Origin: Microthrixaceae bacterium
Lineage (GTDB): Bacteria > Actinomycetota > Acidimicrobiia > Acidimicrobiales > Microtrichaceae
Assembly (NCBI GenBank): GCA_027493675.1
Contig: JAOSKI010000001.1
Location: 310,001-374,000, forward strand
Length of the DNA stretch: 64,000 nucleotides
Reading direction: 5' to 3'
Shown: positions 19,792-30,515 of the stretch, piece by piece
Numbering within the stretch: position 1 is the stretch's first letter
Layout of the letters: every line of letters begins with the position of its first letter
Made by a program: the position numbers and the translations under genes
Notes under the pieces: model-generated
What the model saw: the letters and a program-made list of their open reading frames with translations, nothing else
Told to the model about the DNA's origin: nothing
Database searches by the model: none

Positions 19792-20569
19792 TCATTCGGG
19801 TGTGGTGTAGGCGCTGGTGATGCCGCCGTCGATCAGCAGTGACTGCCCCGTCATGTACGAGCTCTCGTCGGAGGCGAGGAACAGGGCGCCGTTGACCATC
19901 TCGTCTACCTCTCCGAAGCGGCCCATCGGGATGTGCACCAGGCGACGCCGGCGCTGCGCGTCGTCTTGCATGAACTTGGCGAGCAAGGGCGTGAGGACCG
20001 GTCCCGGGCACAGTGCGTTGGCACGGATCCCCTGCCTCGCGTGGATTGCCGCGATCTCGCGGGTCATCGACAGCACTGCGCCCTTCGACGCCGTGTAGGC
20101 GAGCTGCGGTGTGGCGGCGCCCAGGCGCGCAACGAAGCTCGCCACGTTGATGATCGAACCGCCGCCACTCGCGAGCATGGCGGGGATTCCTGCGCGGCAA
20201 CACAGGAACACGCCCTTGACGTTGACGTCGAAGGTCAGGTCCCATACCTCCTCGCTGGTCTCGGTGGCGTCGCCGTCGCCGGCAGGTGAGACACCGGCGT
20301 TGTTGTAGAGGATGTCGATGCCTCCCCAGCGATCGACCGCCTTCGCGACCATCGCCTCGGTGGCTGCTGCGTCACGTACGTCCACTTCGAACCCGAGTGC
20401 CTCGTGGCCCGCCTCGACGATGCCGGCGGTGACGGCCTCGGCCGCATCGGGGGTCGTTGTCGGCCACGAGCACACGGGCTCCCTCGGCGGCGAAGCGCGC
20501 CGCGGCTGCGGCACCCATGCCGTGGCCGGCGCCGGTGATGACTGCGACCTTGTCCTGCAGGCGACCCAT
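19792..20569 (-). CDS. Short-chain dehydrogenase/reductase (SDR)
   Basis: About 259 residues of a classical SDR: nucleotide-binding [16 protein letters not shown] at the N-terminus, [11 protein letters not shown], catalytic Ser in [17 protein letters not shown] (Tyr/Lys), and [14 protein letters not shown] after the active site. One frameshift lies at the G5 run near 20452. An AGGAG ribosome binding site precedes ATG 20569. It diverges from the aldehyde dehydrogenase with 57 bp between the starts, so they may share control. Substrate unknown. Confidence 0.87.
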
Positions 20570-20612
20570 TCAGTGCTCCTGGTTCGGTATCGAGGGTTTC
20601 CGGTTGCCACGA

Positions 20613-20618
20613 TACGCT
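20613..20618 (+). promoter_or_regulatory. -10 box TACGCT, leaderless aldehyde dehydrogenase
   Basis: TACGCT ends 8 nt before the ATG at 20627 in the 57-bp divergent SDR/aldehyde dehydrogenase intergenic region. Confidence 0.4.
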
Positions 20619-20626
20619 CGGCGACC

Positions 20627-22087
20627 ATGTCCGACTCCACCCGTGAGGCGATGCCGAGCTCGTTCGACCTGGTCATCGGAGGGGAGCGTCGTCCCGCAGC
20701 CGACGGAGCGACCTTCGAGCTGACCGGAACCCGCCACCGGCGAGCGGCTCACCACGGTCGCCCAGGCCGGTGCGGATGACGTCGAAGCCGCGTTGCGAGC
20801 GGCGAGCGACGAGTTCGATACCGGCCAGTGGCGACGGACCAACGCCACCGATCGCGGCCGGGTCCTGTCACGGGTGGCGGCACTGCTGCGTGAGCGCGCC
20901 GAGGCGTTCGCAGTCGCCGAGGCGCGAGGGGCCGGTCATCCGATCGGCAACGCCCGATGGGAGGTGGGAACCGCGGCGGACGTGTTCGAGTACTTCGCAG
21001 GGGCCGCCAACAAGCACTACGGAGACGTGATCCCCGTCCAGGATCCCGGACTCGACGTGGCGGTTCGTGAACCGGTTGGGGTCTGCGCGCTGGTGGTGCC
21101 CTGGAACTTCCCGTTGCTGATCACCACGTGGAAGGTCGCTCCCGCCCTGGCGTGCGGGAACCCGGTGGTGGTGAAGCCGGCGTCGCTCACCCCGATCACG
21201 GCGCTGATGCTGGCCGAGGTGCTGCTCGAGGCCGGGGTCCCACCGGCAGCGGTCAGCGGTGGTGCTGGCCCGGGGCGGACCGTGGGCGAGCAGTTGATAG
21301 CCGATCCCCGGGTGGCCAAGATCAGCTTCACAGGTGAGACGGCCACGGGAGTTGGGATACTGCGGTCCTCCGCACCGAACATTGCACGGGTTTCACTCGA
21401 GCTGGGTGGCAAGTCGGCCTGCGTGGTGTTCGACGACGCGGACCTGGAGCGTGCGATCGCGTCCACGCCCATGTCGGTGTTCGACAACACCGGGCAGGAC
21501 TGCTGTGCCCGCAGCCGATTCCTGGTGCAACGTGGGATCTACGACGACTTCGTCGCAGGGTTCGTGGAGCGGACCCATGAGCTGGTGGTGGGTGACCCGC
21601 TCCAGGAGGCGACGCAGCTCGGGCCGATGATCTCCGAAGCGCAACGCAAGGTGAGCCTCGACTACATGGACATCGCGGCACAGGAGGGTGCCGCAATCGC
21701 TGTGAAAGGTGTGGTCAGCGATCCGGGTTGGTACCTGTCACCGTCGGTGTTGACCGGCGTGCGCAACGACATGCGGGTGGCACAGGAGGAGATCTTCGGG
21801 CCGGTTGCGGCGATGATCGCCTTCGACACCGAGGACGAGGCGATCGCCCTCGCGAATACCAGCCGCTACGGCCTCTCGGGCACGGTGTGGACCGGCAACC
21901 TCGCACGCGCGGTGAGGGTGACCCGCGCGATCCGCACCGGTGTCATCTCGGTGAATCTCGGCCCGCAGCGTGCGCACCGAGGCGCCTTTCGGGGGCTTCA
22001 AGCACTCAGGTGTGGGCCGGGCGTTGGGGATGGCTGCGATGGACGACTCACACCGAGGTGAAGAACATCTTCTTCAGCGAGGAGTGA
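20627..22087 (+). CDS. NAD(P)-dependent aldehyde dehydrogenase, frameshifted
   Basis: About 487 residues. LVVPWNFPLLITTWKVAPAL and VVKPASLTPITAL bind NAD(P); ISFTGETATG follows; SLELGGKSA carries the catalytic Glu and NTGQDCCARSRF the nucleophile Cys; QEEIFGPVAAMIAFDTEDEA and the tail FGGFKHSGVGR are typical. Frameshifts lie near 20740, 21970 and 22045. In this setting it could be the PuuC-like step oxidising a gamma-glutamyl-aminoaldehyde, but the sequence does not prove the substrate. Confidence 0.88.
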
Positions 22088-22160
22088 CCGGGAGCGGGAC
22101 CCCGCCGGAGCGTCACCCGGTGCAGCCTTCACCTGGGTGGCCCGGCTCAAGCGTGGGGGC

Positions 22161-23571
22161 TCACCTGCCGGCCATCGTCAGGCGGTTGCGGCCCGCGGAC
22201 TTGGACACGTACATGGCGGCGTCCGCGTGTCGGACCAGATCCTCGGTGTCGGTCACCTCGGTGGAGGGGAAGCCAACCGCGCCGATGCTCACCGTGACGC
22301 GCAGCTCCTGTCGCATGTCGGTGACGACGGTCGTCTCGATCACCCGCCGCACCCGTTCGGAGAGGTCGTGGAGGTCCTCCGAGCCGGCCCCTGGGAGGAC
22401 GGCGAGGAACTCCTCGCCGCCGTAGCGCATCAACGTGTCGCCCTCCCGCAGCACGCCACGAGCCGCGCCCGCCACCGCGGTGAGAACCCGGTCACCCGCC
22501 TGGTGACCGTGGTTGTCGTTGATCGCCTTGAAGTGGTCGATGTCGAACAGCATCACCCCGAGCGGCTCGTTGGAACGCACCGCCCGGCTGAACTCCTCGC
22601 TGAGTCGCTCGAGGCCGAATCGACGGTTGAACAGTCCGGTCAGGTTGTCGATGGCAGCCACCTGTTGGAGCCGTTCATGGCTGAGCGCGTTGTTCAGCGC
22701 GACCGCGAAGTTGGGGAGCAGTCCGCTGATCAGTTGCATCTCCTCGGTGGAGGTTGCGCCGGTGGAGGCGACCAGCAGAACTCCGATCGGGACGAGTCGC
22801 AGATGGAGGGGGAACGCGATCACCGAACGCGGGGTGAACTCGATCACCCCGCCGTCCACGGCGATGTCCTCGGGGAGTGCCAGCTGGATCGTCTCCAGCG
22901 TCCGGTATGCCCGGCTGACAGGTTCGCTGGCTGCGACTCGCTCGGGATCCAGAAGGCCCTTGGACGCCACCGTCACCATCTCCCCGTCACGCACGACGCA
23001 CAGCGCGGATGCCACGAATCCCCCGGCCGAGTGGAGCTCACCCAGAGCGGCGTCGGAGAGGGATGTCACCTCGATGTGCGAGGACAGGGTGCGCGCGAAC
23101 TCACCCGACACATCGGTCACGTGGTGGCTCTCGGCGAGTGCCTCGACCAGGCGGTTGAACGAGGCGGCAGCCTCGCCGATCTCGTCGTCGGAGTCCACCG
23201 GCACCGAGCAGCTCTCAGGGGTGCATTCCGCAGCGCCGTCGGAGTACAGCGCGTCGCGGAGCGTCTGTTCCACCCGCGCCATCCGTGATCGCAGGAACCT
23301 CAGCTTCGACTCGACCACGGGCGGGACAGGAACTGGTTGATAGCGCCCACCAACAGGCCTGCTGCGATGGTGGCGCCGAAGAACACCGGTGTGAGCACCA
23401 GCTCGGCAGGGACGCCGAGCAGGATCACGAACAACGGGAACACCAACCCCATGAGGAGTCCAAAACCCATCATCCAGATGGCGAGATCGGTGAACACCGC
23501 CTGGTGAGGCGCGGAAGCGGGGTTCGTGGCGCATCGGCGCCCGGGGTGACGATCTGCTGGAGGTCGTTCAT
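22161..23571 (-). CDS. Membrane diguanylate cyclase: 2 TM, HAMP-like, GAF-like, GGDEF
   Basis: About 470 residues. Two hydrophobic helices ([20 protein letters not shown] and [20 protein letters not shown]) are followed by a HAMP-like linker ([18 protein letters not shown]), a GAF-like sensory domain ([20 protein letters not shown] to [12 protein letters not shown]) and a GGDEF domain with [31 protein letters not shown] and the active-site [13 protein letters not shown]. The GGEEF signature predicts real c-di-GMP synthesis, unlike the degenerate copy at 10045. Frameshifts near 23325 and 23500. ATG 23571 has a GGAG site. Confidence 0.88.
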
Positions 23572-23677
23572 GGTGCTCCAGTCGGCATCCCCAAGGCAAC
23601 GATGAGGCTCGAGCATCGGTTGACCTGCGGCCCCGACGCGGCCACACCCTCCCGCTCTGCGCGGTCGATGATCCTTC

Positions 23678-23683
23678 TACTGT
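23678..23683 (+). promoter_or_regulatory. -10 box TACTGT, leaderless GMC oxidoreductase
   Basis: TACTGT ends 6 nt before the ATG at 23690 (or directly abuts the in-frame GTG at 23684). Confidence 0.4.
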
Positions 23684-23689
23684 GTGGGC

Positions 23690-25294
23690 ATGGACGAGTT
23701 CGACTACGTGGTTGCGGGAGGAGGCTCGGCCGGCTGCGTGGTCGCGAGCCGCCTGAGCGAGGACCCCTCGGTGACGGTGTGCCTGCTGGAGGCAGGCGGC
23801 GAGGGACGCAACGTGTTGATACGGGCGCCGCTCGGGTTCGTGGTGGGGATGCCTCACGGCATCAACAGCTGGGACTACCACACGGTGCCCCAGGCCGGAT
23901 TCGGCGGCCGCCGGGGGTTCCAGCCCCGCGGCAAGGCCCTCGGCGGTTCCTCGACCATCAACGCGATGATCTACGCGCGGGGTCACCGCTCGGACTACGA
24001 CAACTGGGAGGCGCTGGGCAACACAGGTTGGGGTTACGACGACGTGTTGCCGTTCTTCAGGCGCTCCGAGGCGAACGTGATCCACCGCGACTCGCCGTAC
24101 CACGGTGTCGACGGTCCTCTGCAGGTGACGAACCTGCGCAGCCCGAGCCCCCTCAACGAGGTGTTCCTGCAGGCCTGCCGGTCACAGGGCATCCCCCTAC
24201 AACGAGGACTACAACGGCGAGCAGCACCACGGCTGCTACAACGTGCAGGTCACCCAACGCGACGGGGAGCGTCATTCGGTGGCTGCCGCGTTCATCCACC
24301 CGAACCTGGACCGCCCGAACCTGGATGTGCGCACCGGAGCGCACATCACCCGGGTCCGTTTCGAGGGCCGGCGGGCGAGCGGGGTCGAGTACCACCGTGG
24401 TCGTGAGGTCCGCTCCGTGCGGGCGCGCCGCGAGGTCGTCGTGTCGGCAGGCGTTCGGAACGCCTCAGATCCTCATGGCCTCGGGTGTCGGTCCGGGTGC
24501 GCACCTCCAGCAGTTCGGGATCACCCCCGGTGCTCGATGTGCCGGGGGTGGGACAGAACCTCCAGGACCACATCTCGGCGCTTCTGATCTACCGGGCGCG
24601 GATCCCCGAGGGCACCGTGGGGATCACACCGTCGGGTATCGGGCGCATCCTCGCTGCCATGTGGGAGTGGAGGCGTCATCGCACGGGTCTCGTGACGAGC
24701 TGCGCGGCGGAGTCCGGTGTGTACTATCGCAGCGCTCCCGACGTGGAGGTCTCCGACATGGAGATGGAGTTGATCGTCGGCATCGGCGACGATCACGGCC
24801 GAAAGCTGCACACCGGCCACGGCTACTCGGCGCATCTGCTGCTCGCACGGCCGAAGAGCACCGGCGAGGTCCGCCTCGCGAGCCCCGACACCCATGTGGA
24901 TCCGTTGATCGACCCGAGGTTCTTCAGCCACCCCTACGACATGGCCACCCTGGTCAAGGGACCCAGGTGGCGCTCGACATCATGGAGGACGCCGCCTTCG
25001 ATCGTCACCGCGGCGAGATGCTGATCCGCTACGAACGTGACGACCCCGCGCAGATCGAGGCGACCCTGCGTGATCACGCCGACACCGAGTACCACCCGTG
25101 TGGCACCGCGAGGATGGGGCCCGACGGCGACCCGACGGCCGTGGTCGACCCACGGCTCCGGGTGAAGGGGATCGACGGTCTGCGCATCGCCGACGCGCCG
25201 GTGATGCCCGTCATCACCAGCAACAACATCCACGCCCCGGTCATCCATGATCGGCGAGAAGTGCGCCGACATGATCCGAGCGGACCACCGTTGA
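23690..25294 (+). CDS. GMC-family FAD oxidoreductase (choline/alcohol dehydrogenase-like), frameshifted
   Basis: About 535 residues. N-terminal [20 protein letters not shown] binds [20 protein letters not shown] is the GMC signature 1; [17 protein letters not shown] is signature 2; [12 protein letters not shown] follows. The C-terminus has [11 protein letters not shown] with the catalytic His region and [17 protein letters not shown]. Frameshifts lie near 24195, 24465, 24530, 24960 and 25250; the last restores the usual [11 protein letters not shown] tail. It oxidises an alcohol; choline or an amino alcohol would fit the amine-catabolism neighbours, which is inference. Confidence 0.87.
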
Positions 25295-25428
25295 CCCCGC
25301 AGCCGGCGTCTGCGATGCGCGGTTCGCTACGTCCGGGACGACAGGCCGGTGATGTCGCCCCTCGCGCGTATGTTCGATCGCCTGGTACTGTCGTGGTCGC
25401 AGCAGCCTGCGACGGTTAGGAGCGTGTC

Positions 25429-26915
25429 TTGACGACAACGTCGAACTTCGGCGTGAGCACTCGCGAAGGTCACGATTCCTCGGCTTTCTATGCGCGGTTC
25501 CGTCCACCCGTGCTGAGCGACGAGGACACGGTTCTCGAGCCGGTTCCCATCGCGGATCCGTTCTTCACCGGCGATGCGCGTCGCATGGACGCGATCGCGG
25601 ACGGTTCGGTCGCGCTCGTGGTCACCTCCCGCCGTACTTCGCGGGCAAGCAGTACGAGGAGGAGCTGGAACGCGACGGTGTTCCCTCCACCTACCTCGAA
25701 TACCTCGAACTGCTCCGGGACGTGTTCGCCGAATGCGTGCGCAAGCTCGAACCAGGTGGCCGCATCGCCGTGAACGTGGCGAACCTCGGACGCAAGCCCT
25801 ACCGCAGCCTCTCCGCGGACGTGATCCGGATCCTCGAGGACGATCTCGGCCTGCTCCTGCGTGGCGAGATCATCTGGCAGAAGGCGCAAGGCGCGACCGG
25901 TTCGTGCGCGTGGGGTTCGTTCAGGAGTGCTTCGAACCCCGTGTTGCGGGACGTCACCGAGCGGGTTGTCGTGGCGAGCAAGGGACGTTTCGATCGTGCC
26001 AGGACCATCAAGCAGCGCGCGGCGGAGGGTCTGCCCCACGACAACACCCTCATGACCGACGACTTCATGGCGCTGACGCTCGACGTCTGGTCGATCCCGA
26101 CCGAGAGCGCGCGTCGGGTCGGGCATCCGGCTCCCTTCCCGGTCGAGCTCCCCGAACAGCTCATCCGCCTCTACACCTACAGAGACGACCTCGTCCTCGA
26201 CCCGTTCATGGGTAGCGGCTCAGCGCTCATCGCTGCGGCGAGACTCGGGCGTCGCTACGCCGGATACGACCTGGACCCCGACTATGTCGAGATCGCCCGG
26301 CGACGTTTCGCCGACGAGGTCGGTGAGCCACGCGAGAAGCCGACGCCGCCGCTGATGCCGAAGCGGACGCGCCGCAGGCCGTCGGTCCCGGAGCAGACGG
26401 TTCCGGAGCCGTCCGCTGATGACGACTTCCGGAGTCGGGCCGGCCGGGAGGGCAAGGCGGCGCAGAAGCTCGCACTCGAAGTCCTCACAGGAGCCGGGTT
26501 CGAGATCGTCGAGACCGACAAGCGCATTCGCAGGACCGGCGTGACGATCGACTACGTAGCGAAGGACCTCGACGGCGAGAGGTGGTTCTTCGACGTGCCC
26601 GGTGCGTTCACCAGCCACCGCGGCGGACTGCTGAGCGCGGAGGCCGTGTGGAAGTCGCTGGGTCGGGCGCACGCCTTGCGCGGCAAGGGGGTTGAGGCAC
26701 CGCTCGTGTTCCTCACGACCAACCTGCCGAAACGACCGAGCGAGGGTGACACGGCCCTTCGGGCCGCAGGGCCGCACGCGTTCTTCGACGCGGTCGACAT
26801 GCTCTCCGATGAAGGACGTGCCCGTCTCGGATCTGTACGCGTCCGGGGGTTCGTGGGCGGCAAACCCAAGGTCGGATTCTGGACCGAACGCGACCTTCTC
26901 GATCGAGACCGATGA
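25429..26915 (+). CDS. DNA methyltransferase (beta-type N4C/N6A) fused to a nuclease-like C-terminal domain
   Basis: About 495 residues. Motif IV reads TSPPYFAG near residue 66 (one frameshift near 25628 precedes it), and motif I, DPFMGSGSALIAAARLGRRY, comes much later near residue 258: the order IV then I marks the beta group. A basic Pro-rich linker (residues ~300-330) leads to a second domain of ~150 residues with GREGKAAQKLALEVLTGAG, TGVTIDYVAKDLDG and ERWFFDVPGAF, arranged like a PD-(D/E)XK fold but without an obvious catalytic Lys. TTG start with TTAGGAG 6 nt upstream. The stop overlaps the next gene (ATGA). Confidence 0.8.
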
Positions 26916-28080
26916 CATGCCGAGGTCCATCGCCGTCGCAGTCGTACGCGATGATCCTCGGGAGGTCTTCGTTAGTCGAGGACCAGAAGGTTCTGAACCG
27001 GGTACTTGCGCTCGAGTTCGCTGCGCGCACGCCCGGCAAGGAGCTCGAGCCCGCCCCACTGGTCGAGGACCGAGCGGCTTGCCCAGCGAGCTGACCGACA
27101 TCACCGAGCTCGCGACGGCGCTCGGCATGCTCGCCCCCACCCTCGAACATGCCTTCTCCGCCCGGCCGGCCGCACTGGTCAACGTCGACGAGCCGACCTG
27201 GGAACGGATGCGTGAGGCCTGGGAGGCCGGCGAGCGTGCGGAGGTCTTCACCGCCGCATTCGAGAACGGCCGCTCCTTTGCGCATGCCTCCGATGGCCTA
27301 CGAGGTCGGCGTCCCCGACGCGTCGAGTGGAAAGGCCCACAGCGGCCACCAGGTGATGACGCCATCCCCGCGGACCTTCGCATCGACTGGGTGTACCTCG
27401 TCAGTTGCAAGTACCTGTCCAAGGTGCTGCTCAACCCGAGCCCGGCCCGCCTCTTCGACGGCCTCCTGGTGGGGGACGGCCGTCAGAGCCCGCACTGGTT
27501 CGTCGAAGTCGCCGAACCCGAGCTCCAGTCCTTCTACGAAGGTGCCCTGTTGCACTTCGGCATCCGCGGCTTCCCCGATCGGGTCGTGGGCCTGGACAAG
27601 CAGCAACAGGGGGACCTGCGCGATCACCTACGCGCACGGATACTGCCGAGCGAGCTGCAACCCGCCTGGATGTCGCTGTGTGAAGCGGTGTCGGCTCGGA
27701 CCGTCGAGCGGTGGAACAAGAACCTGGATTCTGCGTACGTGAAGCGTCGTCTCCTGTGGAGGATGCTACGTATCTCCGCTGCGACCTACTTCGTTCTCGG
27801 TGCCGATCGACGCTCACCTCTCCGGCTGCGCATCGACTCCGCCTGGGACTGGGCGCAGCTATACGACCTCAAGGCACTCGATGTCGACTCGCGCCCGGCA
27901 GGCCAGCCAGAAGTCGGATGGCAGGCAACCGTGATCGATCGGATCTCCGGATGCGAGCGCACGGTCGAAGGCCACATCGAGATCCGTTGGAGTCACGGGC
28001 GCTTCCGTGGCAATCCCGAAGCCAAGGTGTACCTCGACACGCCCCTGTCCGCAGTCCCCGGCTATCACCCACTCGGGTGA
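26912..28080 (+). CDS. Probable PD-(D/E)XK nuclease partnering the methyltransferase
   Basis: About 390 residues, unknown family. The ATG overlaps the methyltransferase stop. The N-terminal part (SYAMILGRSSLVEDQKVLNR) is helical; a central segment RRVEWKGPQRPPGDDAIPAD, then RIDWVYLVSCKYLSKVLLNP, shows E...D-x(6)-SxK spacing like a PD-(D/E)XK active site. C-terminal SGCERTVEGHIEIRWSHGRF is beta-rich. A frameshift lies near 27075. Being coupled to a DNA methyltransferase suggests a restriction enzyme of a type II-like system; a phage-defence role by another mechanism is possible. Confidence 0.6.
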
Positions 28081-28269
28081 TTCCGTCACCCTGGGGGCAC
28101 TCATGCCACGGTCGCCCGGCCCGATCCTTGCGCCGAGATCGGCTGATTGGGGCTGGAGCCGGAGCCGGGCGAGAGGACGGAACGGTACGGTAAGGGCGTG
28201 CGACGCTGCAGGTTGCCAGGGGTGGCGAAAGCGACGGAACCCCCGCCGTGGCATGGCTTCCACACGAGA

Positions 28270-28312
28270 GCGGGTGGGGAGAATCGAACTCCCGTATTCA
28301 GCTCGGGAAGCT
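28270..28312 (-). repeat. att1: tRNA-Gly 3'-half remnant
   Basis: 43 bp equal to the 3' half of the intact tRNA-Gly at 51656-51726, from anticodon loop to acceptor end, with two differences. The 5' half is missing, so it is not a gene but an attachment-site scar marking the left edge of the island array. Confidence 0.85.
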
Positions 28313-28332
28313 CACCCGGACCCAATTCGGCG

Positions 28333-28354
28333 TGTCCAACATCTGTGCACCACT
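28333..28354. repeat. Tandem 11-mers next to att1 (integrase arm-site candidate)
   Basis: TGTCCAACATC and TGTGCACCACT lie head to tail. They match the pair TGTGCAACATC-TGTGCAACATC at 51563-51584 beside the intact tRNA, linking the two outermost att sites. Confidence 0.5.
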
Positions 28355-28384
28355 CGAAGCTTCGACGCCTCGACGACGCAATAG

Positions 28385-29131
28385 TCAGTCGGTGATGAGT
28401 GCGTCGGCCCACCAGGCGGGTGGTTCGGGGAAGGGTGACATGGGCGGACCGGTCGTGATGGTGCCGCCGACGATGGGCCAGGCGTAGGGGTCGATGGTTG
28501 CTTGTCGTGCGATGACGGCGGCCTCGGTGATGTTGAACACGGTGAGGTCCTGGGAGATGACGACGGGGCCGTCGTGGCGGGTGCGCATCTCGGTCATGAC
28601 CGAGCCGACGGTCTCGTGGTCGATCGCGAGGTGCCACATGGCGGACATGCGGGCGCCGGCGAGCTCGAAGACCTTGCCAACCATGGCGGGGCTGGTGTGC
28701 ACGCCGTTGACGATCGCTTCGGCGAGGCTCAGGGGCGCGCCGGGCTTGGCGAGGCTCCACAGCAGGGTCGGCATGTCACCGACGTGATCGGCGTGGAGGT
28801 GGCTGATGAACACCTTGGTAGTCGAGGTGACCGGGAGGCCGAGGCCGTCGAAGTTGGCGAGCGACCCGGAGCCGAGGTCGAAGAAGAAGAAGTCGTGTTG
28901 CTCGTTGCCGACCTCGATCAGCACCGACGCCGAGGCCTGGCATTTGTTCACGAACGGGTCGCCGCTGCCCAGGATCGTCACCCGGATCTCGTCGGCGGCG
29001 ATGTCCTCGGCGCCGGGCGCGAGCACGTCCGCGTAGGTCACCCCCGGAGAGCCGACCACCGGCGTGGAGGTCAGCGGTCGGGTACTGCCCTCGTAGGCCA
29101 GTTCGGTCAGCTCGTCGATCTCGGTGCTCAT
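28385..29131 (-). CDS. Metallo-beta-lactamase-fold hydrolase
   Basis: 248 residues in one frame. RVTILGSGDPFVNKCQASAS begins the fold, FDLGSGSLANF follows, and FISHLHADHVGDMP is the HxHxDH zinc motif. Later AIDHETVGSVMTEM and the C-terminal half lack obvious further ligands. The type resembles RNase Z-like or arylsulfatase-like MBL proteins, but the substrate is unclear. ATG 29131 follows a 60-bp gap after the GAP-family gene, so it is probably the last gene of a three-gene operon led by the DUF7144 protein. Confidence 0.8.
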   Translation of the reverse strand: MSTEIDELTELAYEGSTRPLTSTPVVGSPGVTYADVLAPGAEDIAADEIRVTILGSGDPFVNKCQASASVLIEVGNEQHDFFFFDLGSGSLANFDGLGLPVTSTTKVFISHLHADHVGDMPTLLWSLAKPGAPLSLAEAIVNGVHTSPAMVGKVFELAGARMSAMWHLAIDHETVGSVMTEMRTRHDGPVVISQDLTVFNITEAAVIARQATIDPYAWPIVGGTITTGPPMSPFPEPPAWWADALITD

Positions 29132-29192
29132 GTGAGGTCCTTGCTGGTGATCGGGATGGTCGTGATCGGAGCGGGAATGCCGTGGGTCGTGC

Positions 29193-29868
29193 TCATGCGA
29201 TGACTCCGAGGCCCTTGGCGAACAGGTCGACGCCGAACACCAGCAGCAGCACGGCCATGACCGCGTCGTTGTGGGTGCCGAGCCAGCCCTTGAGGTCGTC
29301 CAGCGCGTGCTCGGCGCTGTAGCCGCCGACGAGGTAGTAGCCGACTGGTCCCATGATGGTGAGGCTCGCGACCACGACGAACACCACGAGTGAGACAGCG
29401 ACGTCACCGGTGGCGAGCCCGAGTTGGGCGAGCGAGGTGCCGGCGGCGACAGTGAGCATCAGGTTCTTGGGGTTGACGCCTTCGAGCAGCACGCCGAGCC
29501 CGGAGTGCCTTGCCCGGGGTCAGCGTGTCGATCGACGACATCCACTTCGGCATCTCCGTCGGCTCCCCCGGTGCAGGGCGCCGCTTCCACGTGCGGGCAG
29601 CGCCTGCCAGGAGGAGCAGTCCGAACAGGACCTTGCCCCACGCGATGCCGTCCGAGACCCCGCTGCTCGTCGAGGCATCGCCTATGTCGGCCAACGCGGA
29701 GGCCGCGCCGCTCACCACGGCGAGCGAGACCATCCATCCGAGCCCGAACATCGGGCCGTTGACCCGTGCGCGTGGTGTGAACAGCATCAGGATCACGGCG
29801 ATGATGGGGAACGGACTGACCGCTACACCGACCGCGAACCCGACGACCGCGCTGATGCCCTGCCCCAT
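29193..29868 (-). CDS. GAP-family (sulfolipid-1-addressing-like) membrane protein
   Basis: About 225 residues with six membrane segments, e.g. AVVGFAVGVAVSPFPIIAVI, MFGLGWMVSLAVVSGAASAL and, after a frameshift near 29505, NPKNLMLTVAAGTSLAQLGL and VAVSLVVFVVVASLTIMGPV. The NPKN motif in the second half is typical of the LysE/Sap-like GAP family. It would be a lipid or small-molecule exporter of the inner membrane. It lies 37 bp downstream of the DUF7144 gene in the same operon. Confidence 0.75.
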
Positions 29869-29905
29869 GGAGCCGATGTCTCTCAGTTGTCGACAGGTCG
29901 TGTCG

Positions 29906-30313
29906 TCAGCCGGCGTCGGAGATCTGCTGGATGTCGTGGCCGTGGGCGGTGAGCGCCCAGATGATCGCGACGTCGAGCGCGATCACGATGATCGCCCACA
30001 CCGGGTACCACGGCAGCCACAGGAAGTTCACCACGGCGCTGAGGACCGCCACGAGAACCCCGACTGTGCGCGCCGCGGCGTTGCCGGTGAAGATCCCGAA
30101 GCCCGAGGCCAGGATGACGATGCCCACGATGAGGTGGATCCAACCCCATGTGGTGACGTCGAACTTGAAGACCCACTCCTGTCCCACGACGAAGAACTCG
30201 TCGTTCACCAACGCAACCAACCCGGCGACGGCCTGGAAGAACCCGACGACCACCAGCAACACACCGGCGAAGCCGGCGTAGCCGGCCGCCCATCCACTCG
30301 GTTGATCCGACAT
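29906..30313 (-). CDS. DUF7144-type four-helix membrane protein
   Basis: 135 residues with four membrane helices: GYAGFAGVLLVVVGFFQAVA, WGWIHLIVGIVILASGFGIF, TVGVLVAVLSAVVNFLWLPW and VWAIIVIALDVAIIWALTAH. The GWIHLIVG and WLPWYP blocks are diagnostic of this actinobacterial family of unknown function. ATG 30313 sits 6 nt after a GGAAAGG site; an ATG at 30319 is too close to it. First gene of a minus-strand operon that diverges from the small gene at 30516, with the shared dyad between. Confidence 0.8.
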   Translation of the reverse strand: MSDQPSGWAAGYAGFAGVLLVVVGFFQAVAGLVALVNDEFFVVGQEWVFKFDVTTWGWIHLIVGIVILASGFGIFTGNAAARTVGVLVAVLSAVVNFLWLPWYPVWAIIVIALDVAIIWALTAHGHDIQQISDAG

Positions 30314-30438
30314 CGACATCCTTTCCACGCACCGGAACCTCCGATGCGCCTCCTGCTCGGACGCCCGATGCGACTCGCCCCCCAACACGGGGATCGGACC
30401 TCCTCCTGGCATCCTCGCCCGGTCATCCGCGTCGTGCA

Positions 30439-30455
30439 TCGCCCCGCGCGGGTGA
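30439..30455. promoter_or_regulatory. 17-bp dyad, copy 1
   Basis: TCGCCCCGCGCGGGTGA, inside a longer dyad GTGCATC-N13-GATGCAC (30434-30460). It lies 60 bp before the start at 30516 and 126 bp before the divergent gene at 30313. Confidence 0.5.
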
Positions 30456-30515
30456 TGCACAACGCCCGGGGTCGTGGTTTGGTCATCACGTGCCGACCGT
30501 CATGACGGGGGAGCG

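Noticed and set aside
28270..28312. Additional tRNA genes at 28270, 40176 and 44297
   Set aside because: Each has only the 3' half; the acceptor 5' strand and D arm are missing, so they cannot fold as tRNA.
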